A stretch of DNA of 64,000 nt from Labia minor (taxonomy: Eukaryota; Arthropoda; Insecta; Dermaptera; Spongiphoridae), in the NCBI GenBank assembly GCA_963082975.1, contig OY720349.1, forward strand, positions 67,764,501-67,828,500, read 5' to 3'. Numbering within the stretch: the stretch's first letter is position 1; every line of letters starts with the position of its first letter. The translations under genes and the position numbers were made by a program. The notes below the pieces were generated by a model. The model was not told the origin of the DNA and searched no databases. It saw only the letters and a program-made list of their open reading frames with translations. Below are positions 35,421 through 46,730 of the stretch, in pieces.

Positions 35421-35803
35421 TCATTTATGATTAAGATTCATATGATTAATAAGCATACGAATTGTATCAAATGCATTATAACATATTTTACATTCATATT
35501 TTTTATTTATTTTAATGCCGCGACATTTATGTTTTTCTAATATTTCTTTATCCGCACATACTGTTGAGCATCTTTTACATTTAAATTTTACAATTTTCGA
35601 ATGATAATATTTCAAATGATTTATTAATAATTTTTCTATGTTGGTTTTATATATACAAAAATTACACTGAAACAAATCTTGTGATGCTTTTTGTTTTATT
35701 AAAGTGATCTCATCTAATGATTGATTATTGTTATTAGAAATATAATTATCCTTTTTCTTGAGTTTATTTAATTCTACGACTTTGATGAGCCCGGTTACAT
35801 TTT
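35421..35803 (-). CDS. lola: Lola terminal exon, three fingers, most divergent
   Basis: A 126-residue terminal exon. Acceptor TTATTTCCACAG is followed by AA and then NVTGLIKVVE. The first 40 residues are rich in Lys and Asn. Fingers: CCHH at residues 46-67, a short CCHC at 75-93 with only one residue between His and Cys (HKC), and CCHH at 104-125, one residue before the stop. No ECGxEPQF linker is present; RGIKINKKY takes its place. Codon choice is more AT-biased than in other exons. Finger spacing, shared phase and position support membership in the array, but it is the least typical member and could be under weaker constraint. Confidence 0.8.
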
Positions 35804-36324
35804 CTGTGGAAATAAAAAGAAAATATTTCATTAATAAAAACAAACAAAAAAATTAAAAAAAAAGTTATTAATATAAGTAGTTAAGAAATTCGGATAAAAA
35901 TTCAAATAAAATTATACTAAATACCATTTGTAATATAATAATTAATGAATAATTTATTATTTTTTTAAATTACATATATTAATAATTGTATCATTAAAAT
36001 ATTAAGAATATAAATTAAAATCGTTTTGGACAATTAATATATACCTACAAATACAAAAATGTATTAGTTACAACATTACATAAACTATACATTTATTATC
36101 TGATTCAAGAAATCAAGATCCTTTTACTCAGAGATATTTCATTTCAAGTTTTGAGAAAAATCATAAAACCTGTTTAAATAAGTGGAAGCAAATTATTAAG
36201 GTATTCTTTTTAGCTCAACTAGTTTAATAAAATTAAATTAATAATGTGGATTATTTTTTTCTCAGCATTAAAAAAGATGCTATTGGATTGATATTCATTT
36301 AAAGTAATTTCCAGAATTATTCTC

Positions 36325-36362
36325 TTTTTACCGACCGACGATAGTAAGGGAGGTATTGTTTT
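36325..36362 (-). repeat. Fragment of the CGTCGGTCGGTA repeat
   Basis: TTTTTACCGACCGACGATAG and the following AAGGGAGGTATTGTT are the reverse complement of the 3' end of the repeat copies at 42.0 and 60.8 kb, with one mismatch to each. The rest of the copy is not recognisable here. Confidence 0.75.
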
Positions 36363-36716
36363 TTATTCCAAATGTCCCTTCTTTGTTTATCGATTTTTAT
36401 AAAAATTAATCATTTCGAATTTTACAACCTTTCACACATTCTATGTGGGTATGTGGTCTGATCAATCAACACTTAATGTTTGATTTTTTGCATTATGAAC
36501 AAAAATAATAATGAAAACACACAATGTTTATTTTGTCTCTTATAGAATATAATAAGATTTTCTTTTACATTAGAAGATATTCTTTTTTTAAAATTATAAT
36601 ATATATTTCGAGAAAAGGAACAAAAATTATTTTAATTTGTTTCCTTTTCTAGATATCAACATATTATCATAATAAAGGAAATAATTTTAATTGTCATAAG
36701 ATTTTTACTATCTCGT

Positions 36717-36846
36717 AAATGACGATCTCCAGGCATGGCTTTCCAAATTTCAATATTCTCTTGCCACATTCCATGAGGTAGAGTTCCAACGTACCCATAG
36801 TCCTCCGGGAAACGTGGATGAAACGTATATTGTGCCAGTATTTCTT
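36717..36846 (-). other. GC-richer block, possibly coding, unidentified
   Basis: This block stands out from AT-rich flanks. One minus-strand frame reads AQYTFHPRFPEDYG, then YVGTLPHGMWQENIEIW and KAMPGDRHLRDS, which looks protein-like but which I cannot assign. A second frame contains TLELYLMECGKR, faintly like the Lola finger core TLxRHLRYECGKE with one residue missing. An AG just upstream (ATTATTAAG) would keep the shared splice phase for the first frame but lacks a pyrimidine tract. It may be a decayed exon, a transposon piece or a retro-copied fragment. Confidence 0.3.
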
Positions 36847-38161
36847 AATAATTTCCTGATTTCCATTGCACTACTGGTTTTCCTTTCTTTATATACTGCA
36901 TGAATTAATGTTATATAAAAGAATAGAACTTTTTGGAGTCATCTAAAATTAAAACGAGAACTATGTAAAAAAAAACAACTAAACTGTAATAATAAATTTT
37001 ATTACTAATTTGTTATTAATATTTGACGAGAATATGAGTGTAATTAGAGATGATCGTCTACAAAATAATTATTCCAAAATCACTTACCTTCTAATCAATT
37101 TTGACTATAATTAATAGAAGAATTTTATTAATCATGAAGAAATTGAAAATTATGATCTCTATATTTGAGTATATTCAATTGTTATGCGAAAAATTAATAT
37201 TATATATAAAAATCACGGTTCATATAGAAATCTTGAAATAAATATATCCACACAATACTACACATAAATTAAATAAAAAACTGCATAATACAAATTTAAG
37301 GGTATTCAAATTATGTTAAATATAAAAACAATTTTATATTTTAAATATTTTTATTTCCACTAGTACATATTATTTTAAATCTAACCGATCGCGAAAATGA
37401 AAATTTGGATTGTAAAAATCAATAAATATTGGATTGGTGATTCAAAAATCAAGTTTTCGCTTCCACCCATGAGAAGATGAGAATAGTAAAAAAAAAAAAG
37501 TCAATATCGAACGAATTAATGCATTTTTTAGGTAAGTTAAATTATCAATTTCTTCCTTGATCATCGTAATCTACTTTTCAATTAATTCTTATTCATTATT
37601 AATGAATTAATCAACTATATAACGGAATTTGGTGCTATCAGGTTCCCCTAAATGCATTAATCGTCACATCATTGTAAAAATACCAGATCTTGAATTGTGA
37701 AACTTTAAAAAAATACAAATGAACTATGACAAATATTAAAAATATATATTTATTCATAGATTATTAGAGATAAGGAAATTCAAATTATAAATAAAAAGCA
37801 TGTAGCAATATTTTGGAATAATAATAACAATAATAATAATTGGTAAAATATTGTAAAAAAAACTAATATTAATTTAAAAACAAATGTTAAGAAAGATTTT
37901 AAAAAAAAATCACTAAATGAGTAAAAAATAATATAATTTAAGGGAAAATCTCAATAGATTTAAAAATAAAACAATTAAAAAATAAAAAAAAAATAATTAA
38001 ATTTAAAGATTTTTTTAATTAATTATTTTTTATTTTAATTTTGTAAAAAAATATCATTTATTACAATCTTTAAGATTAATATATATTATTTTATTATTTT
38101 ATTAATTTAGAATATATATAATATTAAATAAATAACTGACAATATATTATTGTATATACTA

Positions 38162-38560
38162 AGTGAGTTCCAAAGTAAATAAAAAATTGCACATTACGAA
38201 CAATTCTTTACATCCTTCACTGAAGTTGTGACAAAATTTAAATATCAATGAAAGATTAAAAGTCGAGTTTGCCATTTGTAACGGATAATGGATTTGTTGA
38301 ATTGCTGCAAAAATTAATATCGAACAAAGAGTCAACATTAAATTATGTTTTAAACAATGATATGGTGATGAATGTTTATCACATAAGAAGAGTCCTCGAA
38401 TGATACACGCGTTTTAATGGCAGTGAAGAAGTAAATGTTCACCAAATATGTTGGCCAATCAAAAACTGTTATTACGAAATATTGTCTAAAAATTCCAAAA
38501 AAATTAATGGAATTGAAAATTCTCTCATTTTAACCAAAAAGTTTACTTTGGAATCCACCT
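38162..38560 (+). mobile_element. Decayed mariner-like remnant
   Basis: The left end AGTGAGTTCCAAAGTAAA and the reverse complement of the right end (AAGGTGGATTCCAAAGTAAA) match. A plus-strand frame reads NIEQRVNIKLCFKQ, then a stop, then YGDECLSHKKSPRM, which resembles the N-terminal region of mariner transposases (an EQRxxIKFC start and a YGDExLSR element), with about 15 residues lost between. Stops and deletions make it inactive, and only the first quarter of a transposase remains. Confidence 0.65.
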
Positions 38561-39937
38561 TGTTAAATATATATAATTTATAATTAAATACTTAGGTGTT
38601 TAACATTTTAATCATAGTTTTATTCTCTCCTTTTAAGAGAGTAAATTTTAATTTATTAAATATTTTAAACAAAATTTATTTTTTTACAAAGATTTTTATT
38701 TCTTCTATGATTTCATATTTGGGTTGTTATTTTTATTATTATTATTATTATTATTATATGAAATTTATAATTAATTTAATAAATAATAATTCATTTTTTT
38801 ATTATAAGAATAGTAATAGAATGAATAATAAATTAATTATCATTTGTTAAGTTGTATAAGATATGATTTTGAAGAAATTTAATGATAGAAAAAATATTTA
38901 AAATAATTTTAAAAATTAATAATAAATAGACTAGGTATTTAAATAAAAATTAAATAACAATTTTTGTAATGAAAAAATAATAAATAAATAAATAAAATAA
39001 ATATCACCAAATCTATAATAAATAGAAATTACATATTGAAAAAATATGAAAACGTTTCTTTTGGGAGTTTTGATATATTTAAGAATTTTATTCTTATTCT
39101 ATTTATTTATTTTTAACATTCAAAATATTAAATTTATATTAAATTTTATCAAATAAAATAAATAAATTTTATATGTTAAGCTTCTATATAAATATAATAA
39201 AGTTTTTTATTTATAAGTAAACGATTTATTGAAAAGTTTTTTCATTAAAGCGATTAAGAATTATAATCAAAACTATTCACATTTTTTTCAAACAAAATGG
39301 TATATAATAGTGGCTATAATAAAAAAATATAATAAAATTTTATTATTAATTATTAAAAAAGGAATAAAAATATTTAATTTTTAGAATTTTTAAGATATGA
39401 CTAGAGTAGTGTATATAATAATATAATTATAATAAGTGAGTAATAGAAATGTAATAGTAATGTTTGAAACACATGTCAAGTATCCAGATAAATGTTAATT
39501 TTAAATCATGTGCTAAAAATGAGAATATTGATTTGGATTAAAAATGAAAAAGTAATATATATAAATATACTATATTTTAAATTTAGTATAAAGAAGCAAC
39601 AGTATATATAATATATATATATATATATAATTATAAAATTTCATGTTTGAAAGTGCACATGAAAGAGCTCATTTTATCTGATAAAGACTGGATAATAATG
39701 GGATAGTCCTGATTTACATCACTGGAGGAGGGTCTATGAATCGAAAGTTATACTAATATACTAATATATTATATATATATAAGTTTATTAATTATTATAT
39801 TATATTGAAAAAATATACTTTTTTGAATAATTAACATTTTAAAGTTAAAATTTTATTTCTTTGAATTTAAACAAAAACAATCTTGTAAAAAAGCTAATTT
39901 AATAATTAAATTTTCAGTATCTTAGTTTCTTTAGAAA

Positions 39938-39938
<1 letters not shown>

Positions 39939-39982
<44 letters not shown>
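39939..39982. repeat. (AT)n microsatellite
   Basis: About 22 uninterrupted AT units, one of the longest dinucleotide runs in the window, followed by GGGGTGG. Confidence 0.95.
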
Positions 39983-39984
<2 letters not shown>

Positions 39985-41372
39985 GGTGGTATATATACCC
40001 TTTCAGTACATAACATAGTATTTGAAAAAATGACACAAATAATGAAAGCTCTCTATTAGTGCAAAATAATTTTTCTTTTCAATAAATAAAACTTAAGAAT
40101 TTTAATTATATATATCATTAGGAACTGTAGTATTATATATATACATCAATATATATAAAGACAAATTTAATTTGTTCATATATTTAATGAAAATATAAAT
40201 TATACTTAAATTGTGTTCTAAGATAATAAATATATATAAAAATGAAAAATTAAGTTATTAAACTCTTTTTAATTAATATGAATAACAATATTTATTAATT
40301 ATAATAATTTTAAAGAGCTATTTTATATTGCCGCACCCTTCATAAATAAGAAATAATAACAAATTAATATCACAAAAAAATTGTCCTCTTATTTTATAAA
40401 AAAAAAATATTTTTTCAAGTATTTATGTATTTTTATTTAAATTAATTTAATGATCTTTACTTATTTTTATATATGAATGAAAAAAAAAATGAATATCTCG
40501 GAATTTTTAATAAATGATCAATTATTTGCCTTAAAATATTTATAATAAATAAAACAAAAAAAGAACACATTAATAAATTACCTGAATAAATTTAAAAAAA
40601 AATAAATAATTTTTTTTTATCAGTTTAAGTCAATAGTAACAAAAAGATGAACATTAGAAGAAGAAGAAGGAGAGTCGAATTAGAAAAGTTTTTCTTCAAT
40701 TTAATTATTAATTATTTAATTATTTAATAGTTACGAAAGCAGAATGACATAAACATTGGTAATTGGCCCCCTTGAGTACGGTATCAACGAAATTTAGCCA
40801 TAATTATTTATGAAAAAAAAAGACTATGGAAAATTTCAACAATTTTGGTCAGGAGTCGGCATTGAATGATTCAAAAAAATAATTTGAAAATGAGACTAGC
40901 CATACATTTGCTTTGAATATTTCGACATAATAACCAATTATTAATAATACCTGAATTATGATGTGGAGGACTTAAGAATTTTACAAGATTGTGTAGCATG
41001 TCAAAAAACTCTTGTAACAATTCAAATCCAGGATTAAAGATTTTCTGGTTGTTCTTTATCACATAAGCACCCTACATCATGAGAATTAGCACGAGTGGAT
41101 TATAATGTCAAAAGAGTAAAACAACAAGACCCCATATGGTGCATTTTAGGAAAAGATAAAACAGTACTTTAACAAAATTCAGTCAGATATATTTAAAAAA
41201 TTAATGGAAATTTCGACAAAGGTAAAGAAAGGTGTTGTTACTAGTGTTTTTTTTTATATTTATTTATTTTGAATCTCGCGTAAACATATTAAATTATTTA
41301 AAAAATGATTGACATAATCGATCAGTAGATAAATATTCCGAGATAATTAACAAGAACAAGATGAACAACGAT

Positions 41373-41605
41373 TTATTTCCAAAGTTTGTCGAAAAAGAAT
41401 TTATGTCTTCTTTTAATATGCGCTTTGAGATCTGCTTTGTGTTTACTTCGTTTTGGACAATAAGGACATTTGAACTGCGGTTCCACTCCACATTCAAATC
41501 GCAAATGTCTGTCGAGGGTGGATTTGTTCTTGTAACCTCTTGAACATCGTACGCAGACATAAGATCTGACATTAGCATACGCAAATATATTGGTTGAGAA
41601 ATAAT
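41373..41605 (-). CDS. lola: Lola terminal exon, two zinc fingers
   Basis: A 76-residue terminal exon. Acceptor ATCTTTTTTTTAG is followed by AT and then YFSTNIFAYA. Fingers: CCHC at residues 17-38 (YKNKSTLDRHLRFECG) and CCHH at 46-67 (HIKRRH), with linker GVEPQF. Finger one shares the NKSTL helix with the exons at 44.3 and 51.2 kb, and NKKTL with 46.5 kb. Longer open frames on both strands over the same bases have no finger pattern and are shadows; the frame given here is the one with correctly spaced Cys and His and the shared splice phase. The C-terminal tail is aromatic and basic (FFFDKLWK). Confidence 0.9.
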
Positions 41606-41991
41606 CTAAAAAAAAGATAAAAATAAAAAAAGAAATAAAATATGTTAATAGAGATACTTCAACATTAGAATATAAAATAATGAAACTAGAAAAAAAATCT
41701 TGAAATCTTTACATTTTGTGATATTTCTTACAAATGAATCGTACCAAAAATCATCAAATCTAATTGAGTTCAATTTTAACGAATAAATTTTTTAAAAGTC
41801 TTCTATTCTTAGTTGAAGAAGAGATTAATTAAAATAAATGATTATTCTTTCAATTAATAATCAAATCACTATATTTCCTTCTTAACCCTTTATCTTCTTT
41901 TATTTTATAATTAACTATATTTTAATTGGCATAATTATATATAAATATATTTATAATGTATTAAACAAAAGTCGGATCTCCTTAAAATAAG

Positions 41992-42626
41992 TTGACCTGT
42001 GGCCAGGTCCGAACCGACCGACGGTTTGAAGTAAATTAATTAGCAGCTACAGAAACAATTTTAAATAATTTTCATATATCTATTAATGTAATAAAAAACA
42101 GATAGGCATACATAAATAATAAATATAAACATTTTTAATTTTATTTTATTTATAATATATATGCAAGACCAGGCGGTGACGTCATGAATGGCTGGATGAC
42201 GTCATATAATTTTAAATCAAGAAAAAACTAATAAATATGATTTTCCCGAGGATAAAACCAATACAAAGTGCATGATTCGTGGTGATATATAAAAAAATCT
42301 CCTCATGTGAAATTTGGTGTGAAAATAACCCTTCCCTTCCTATCGTCGATCGCTAATACTACCACTTCCGGTTTCCGGATTTGCACCAAAAGTTGATCAA
42401 TTCATCCCACTGATGCATTAAGTAAATATACCAAATTTCATCAAAATCGGTTGAGCCGTTCAGGCTGTACACATCTATATGGACGGACGGACGGACGGAC
42501 AGACATCATGCTAAAAATACTTTTTTCTGTTAAGAAAATGCATGATTCGTGGAGATATGTAAAAATCTCCACATGTGAAATTTGGTGTGAAAACAATACC
42601 TCCCCTACTATCGTCGGTCGGTAAAA
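41992..42626 (+). repeat. Dispersed ~600-bp repeat, copy 1
   Basis: Starts TTGACCTGTGGCCAGGTCCG and ends CGTCGGTCGGTAAAAA; the same sequence occurs at 60821-61419 in the same orientation. Near the ends ACCGACCGACG occurs in inverted orientation, a short terminal inverted repeat. Inside are two perfect TGACGTCA palindromes (42177-42184 and 42197-42204), a block CATGATTCGTGG...TGTGAAATTTGGTGTGAAAA present twice (about 42271 and 42541), and a (GGAC)n run at about 42481-42503. No coding potential is seen; probably a non-autonomous transposon. Confidence 0.85.
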
Positions 42627-43552
42627 AAGGTTCGAATCAAAAAATACTGTTATTAGAATTGTATAATATAATATAATTTATACAATAGAAAATCGAATAA
42701 ATAAAAGAGAAATAAATTATTATAATAATAAATAGATCTTTTTAATTAAAAATTTATTTATTTTTAACCGACCCGATATCAGGCCCAAATGAATGAAAAT
42801 AAATATTAAAATATTTATATAAAAAAAAAAAAACAAATCATAATTTGAAAAAACTAAAACAAATTCAATGAAATGTAGATCAATGATAATAGATGAAAAA
42901 CATGATGAGTGTTAAAATTGATTGATAAATTCAATTATATATTGAAATTTCAATTTCTGAAATTGAATAAATAAAGTGATAAAATAAAGATAATAAAAAT
43001 CAAATATAGATTTTTAATTAAAATCGAGATCAAAATTTTTTTTTTTTTTAATTTTCGACCATTAATAAATAATTTTTATTACCAATTGGTTCACGAGTAC
43101 TACGAAAAGGAAAAAGAATAATTTCATTCAATATATATTATATTTTTAGTTTTATTTATTTATTTTGTAAAAGTTACAATTGTTTTTTCATAATTGGAAT
43201 AATTTATAGACTAGTAATTTATTAATAAAATACATAATTGTTTTTATTTTTTACAAATTAAACAAATTTGAAAATAAAAACTCATTATTTTTTTTATAAT
43301 TAAATTAATGTGTGATTTTCGAAATGAAAACAATCAACAACTCTCACGAGAACGTAAACACAAACATACAAATATATATACAATATTATCTCTTTAAAAA
43401 TAATTTTGTAAAATAATTAAAAATAAAATTAATTATAATTTATTAAAACTTTAATACAAAGTAATAATTAAATTACATATTATAATAAAATTGTAAAAAT
43501 AATTATTTTTTCAAACAACTTAAATAGGTAGTAATGTTTTGGCAGAATTAGA

Positions 43553-43850
43553 CTAGGTCGGCAACCTTTGAGACGGAAGAGCCAAAAGTTATAATTTACA
43601 AAATTTCCAAATTTTTAAAGAACCACTAACATTTTTGTTTTCTTATTATGATATTTAATTAAGATTATATATATAATTTTTGATTGAAAATAAATAAACT
43701 GTTCTTTCTCTGTTGAGTGTTTTTATCTTGTTTGCATTATAAATATAATAATTGCAATATAATAATTTGAGTTTTAAAAATATAATAATATGGAACTGAA
43801 GAGCCACACCTTGACACATCGAAAGAGCCATATGTGCTGCTTATATTAAA
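43553..43850. mobile_element. hAT-like MITE remnant
   Basis: GGTCGGCAACCTTTGAGACG followed by AAGAGCC at the left, and CGAAAGAGCCATATGTGCTGC at the right, are arranged like common hAT MITEs whose ends start CAGGGGTCGGCAACC and carry AGAGCC blocks. The right end and any target duplication are lost. Confidence 0.5.
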
Positions 43851-44274
43851 TAAATTTATCAAATTAAAATTGCACTAAAAAGAATAAAATAATATAAATA
43901 TAAATACAGTTCTATGAAATATATGTATACGTAATCTTCTTTTATAAAACTTTTATATCTTTTATTACGTCGTAAGCGATGTAACACATCTACAACTTTA
44001 TACGAGGTTTCTATATTATCTCTCTAAGAAAAAAATGTTTTTTTATATTAATATTAGTAATACAATGAAAGGTAAAGCAAATGAAAATTAATTATTGAAA
44101 ATAAATATAATAATAATAATTAAACATATACACAAATAACATAAAAAGAACAAAAGATAACAATAACAACAATTATAATAACAATAATAATAATAATGAA
44201 TGATGGTTAATTGTAATTTTTAATTTTTTTTTTTTTTATTATTTTTGATATATACATCTTAACATAACATATAA

Positions 44275-44516
44275 TTAATTAATCGAAAACGACATGTTTA
44301 ATTGTTCATGATGACGAGAGACAATATGTTCCAAAAGGTTTTCTCTTCGTTTGCAACGATATGGACAAAATTCACAGGCAAATTTCGGTTCAACTCCACA
44401 TTCATAACGTAAATGTCGTCCTAGTGTGGATTTATTTTTGTAGGATCGATAACATTTTGTGCAAATATATGGTCGATTATTCTTATTGTGATAGTAAATT
44501 GCTAGGTTGTTTTGAT
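44275..44516 (-). CDS. lola: Lola terminal exon, two zinc fingers
   Basis: A 79-residue terminal exon. Acceptor TTTGTATTTTAG is followed by AT and then QNNLAIYYHN. Fingers: CCHC at residues 18-39 (RSYKNKSTLGRHLRYECG) and CCHH at 47-68 (YRCKRRENL...SRHH), joined by GVEPKF. It is strikingly close to the 46.5-kb exon: both begin with Gln-Asn after an AT junction, and both share RSYKNK, HLRYECGVEPKFAC and YRCKR, which points to a tandem duplication. A run of (TA) then (GA) repeats sits just upstream of the acceptor, in the intron. Confidence 0.91.
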
Positions 44517-44564
44517 CTAAAATACAAACAAAAAAAAAACAAAAAAATAATGGAAAACAGAGAA

Positions 44565-44604
<40 letters not shown>

Positions 44605-44809
44605 TTGAAAATGAGAGATTAAAATAAAAAAAAAAAATACGGAAAAATAAACAAAAGTCAATTTAAATAAAATAGTAATCATTCTAAAATTTCTATTGAA
44701 TATATTAAAAATCAAATTGTAAAATTTAAAGAGACTTCATTCAATACCAGACAACTAATGAACTTTTGAAGTAAAATATTATTAAAATCAATTAATATAG
44801 TAATATATA

Positions 44810-44901
44810 CAGTGTGTCCCACGTAAGGCAAATAACATGCACGCTCCATGTGATGTATTTTATAATAAAATGACCGGCCCAGCCTTACGTAGGGCACATT
44901 G
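44810..44901. mobile_element. 92-bp MITE with 22-bp inverted ends and TA sites
   Basis: CAGTGTGTCCCACGTAAGGC at the left and the reverse complement of the right end, CAATGTGCCCTACGTAAGGC, differ at three positions. TA flanks both sides (44808-44809 and 44902-44903). The core of about 50 bp is non-coding. The TA duplication points to the Tc1/mariner superfamily. Confidence 0.75.
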
Positions 44902-45762
44902 TAGTAAATAATTTTAATTTCATTATGTACTATAAGAACAGAAATTTTAAATTTTAAACTACAAAACACATATCAATATAAATACTTAGAAGTTGTAAAA
45001 AAAATACCGTTACAAATTAGAGAGTGGTGTAAAAGTCCGAAAACTTTCACTGATGTACAAAGGGAATTGATTTGCTATTACATGGATTTTTTAAAAAATA
45101 AACACTGAAATCTAATTAATTTCGTTCATGCTAATAAAAATTTTAGATTTAGATTTTGTTAATAGATGTCTTGACCGATATAAAATATATTGGTAATGGA
45201 TCTGATTGATTAAGCAGAAGTACAATTTATAAATTAGGATTTTCAAACTATTGTAGATGTATTCTGATAAAAATGGTCTTAATATTAAAACCACCCAGTT
45301 AGGAATAGGACATATCGATGAGGAAAGAGAAACACATTATATAACTAATATATTAAAAATTAAATAATCTTTACTAGAATCAATATTCAAAAATATTGTT
45401 ATTTTAAAATATTAAATAAGTAAAATTATTTTTATATTATATTCAATTTTAATGATTGAAATATACATAATTAATAAAAAAAAAAATTATATTTGAATAA
45501 CATTGATATAAAATACGTATATATATATTAAAAAATAAATCATATGAAATAAATAAATAAACACTTTTGAGAATAAATATATTGTGCAATGTATACATTG
45601 GTGAAACACCAATTACGATTGTGCAGGCAGGGATACTTACCATTTGAGGCTTACATACAAACAGGGTGACTAGAGCGAATATTAAGATACCACGATTTCA
45701 TATTTTAAATGCCTCTTCTCGAACATGCATTAACCTGAAACCTTGAAATCTAATCCAATGAA

Positions 45763-45900
45763 TACACTACCGAACAAAAAGTATTTCGATCATATTTGTC
45801 TACTTCGAATATTTATTTAATTAAAGTCCCAAGGCTGGGCAGGCCATTTCAACAATGGCATCTTAATAACGGCTGTAGGCGCCAAGATTTTGAGTAGTAT
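45763..45900 (-). pseudogene. Tc1-like transposase scrap
   Basis: On the minus strand 45820-45852 reads LKWPAQPWDFN, a worn version of the Tc1 transposase motif WPAQSPDLNPIE that carries a catalytic Asp. On the plus strand at 45763-45782 ACACTACCGAACAAAAAGTA resembles a Tc1 terminal repeat. Only about 140 bp separates the extremes, so most of the element is gone. Confidence 0.6.
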
Positions 45901-46530
45901 TTATTCTCCCAAATTATTACTACTTGCTGTTTGAATATTTAGACAAGATGTATAGTGTATACAAATATAATATATATACTGTCAAATATACAAATATATG
46001 TAGAAGAAAATTAATTATTTTTAAATGAAGTTATACCAAATTGTGTTTTGTATTTTATATTAATTTATATAATAAATGTTAAATTTTATAATTTATTTAT
46101 TTTTTTAATTACATATAACAAAAAAAAAATTATATTCCTTATTTTTTGCGTTTTTAAATAATTTAATTTTAATGAAAATATTAACAAAAATTGTATCGTA
46201 TAATTCAGATCTGCTTTAAAGACATTTAGGAAAGAATTTAGTTAGGGAAGCTTGAGGAAGTCATAGATTCAACTGACTGAAAAATACGATCTACTTCATT
46301 CAAAGGTAAAATTACCAACACGTTAGAAAATTATTTTCCTTACTTAGATTTACGATTAGACAAATAAGAAATAATTTGGTTTTAATGTGAAGTTTTGATA
46401 GGTTCTCCATGGTGTGTCCTATCCTTAAGTTCAAGGAGCCAAGACAACAGAGAGAGAGAAAAATATTATTTCTACCCTCCTCTTCTTTATTGTAAATTGA
46501 TCAATCAGTTAAATTCTCATTTTTAATTGA

Positions 46531-46730
46531 TTATGGATGGCGACAGGCAATATGGTCCATAAGATGTTCTTTTCTTTTACAACGATATGAACAAAAATCG
46601 CAGGCAAATTTCGGTTCAACTCCACATTCATAACGTAAATGACGCGCAAGAGTTTTTTTATTTTTGTAGGATCGTAAACAATTACAGCACTTAAAAAAAC
46701 CTTTAATGTAAATGTCTTGCAAGTTTTGAT
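46531..46730 (-). CDS. lola: Lola terminal exon, two zinc fingers (shortest)
   Basis: At 65 residues this is the shortest finger exon in the window. Acceptor TTTGTCTTTTAG is followed by AT and then QNLQDIYIKG. Fingers: CCHC at residues 14-35 (RSYKNKKTLARHLRYECG) and CCHH at 43-64 (YRCKRKEHL...CRH), linker GVEPKF, then one Pro before the stop. Finger one starts CCNC, so one cysteine is spare. Compared with its 44.3-kb neighbour the leader before finger one is four residues shorter and the tail is missing, while the finger cores are nearly the same. Helix residues likely to touch DNA differ (STLGR versus KTLAR, ENLLE versus EHLMD). Confidence 0.9.

Larger units (their letters stand above)
35804..41372. 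other. Long AT-rich intron with scraps of several elements
   Basis: Holds a 38-bp scrap of the 42.0/60.8-kb repeat (36325-36362), a GC-richer block (36717-36846), a mariner remnant (38162-38560) and a long (AT)n microsatellite at about 39939-39982. Bases 40740-41200 are less AT-rich and may be an old insertion, but no motif is recognisable. (TTA)n occurs near 38736-38757. Confidence 0.5.
41606..44274. other. AT-rich intron with a 635-bp repeat copy and a hAT remnant
   Basis: Besides the two elements listed separately, the sequence is AT-rich, with poly(T) near 43037-43050 and (TAA)n-type runs near 44110-44200. No exon seen. Confidence 0.5.
44517..46530. other. Intron with microsatellite, MITE and Tc1 scrap
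   Basis: (TA)n then (GA)n at about 44567-44604, a 92-bp MITE and a Tc1 scrap are listed or noted here. Bases 46200-46480 are a little less AT-rich, with a (GA)n run near 46450-46460, otherwise unremarkable. Confidence 0.5.

Noticed and set aside
40871..40952. Possible exon after CATAATTCAG|GT at 40.95 kb in the shared phase
   Set aside because: Only 26 codons follow before a stop, with no domain, in DNA where chance acceptors are frequent. The surrounding block may be an old insertion.
41294..41584. Longer open frames on both strands around 41.3-41.6 kb
   Set aside because: They overlap the 41373-41605 finger exon in other frames; only that frame has correctly spaced Cys/His, the family linker and the shared splice phase.
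44712..44969. 85-codon minus-strand frame at 44.7-45.0 kb
   Set aside because: It runs across the 92-bp MITE and AT-rich flanks and has no domain.
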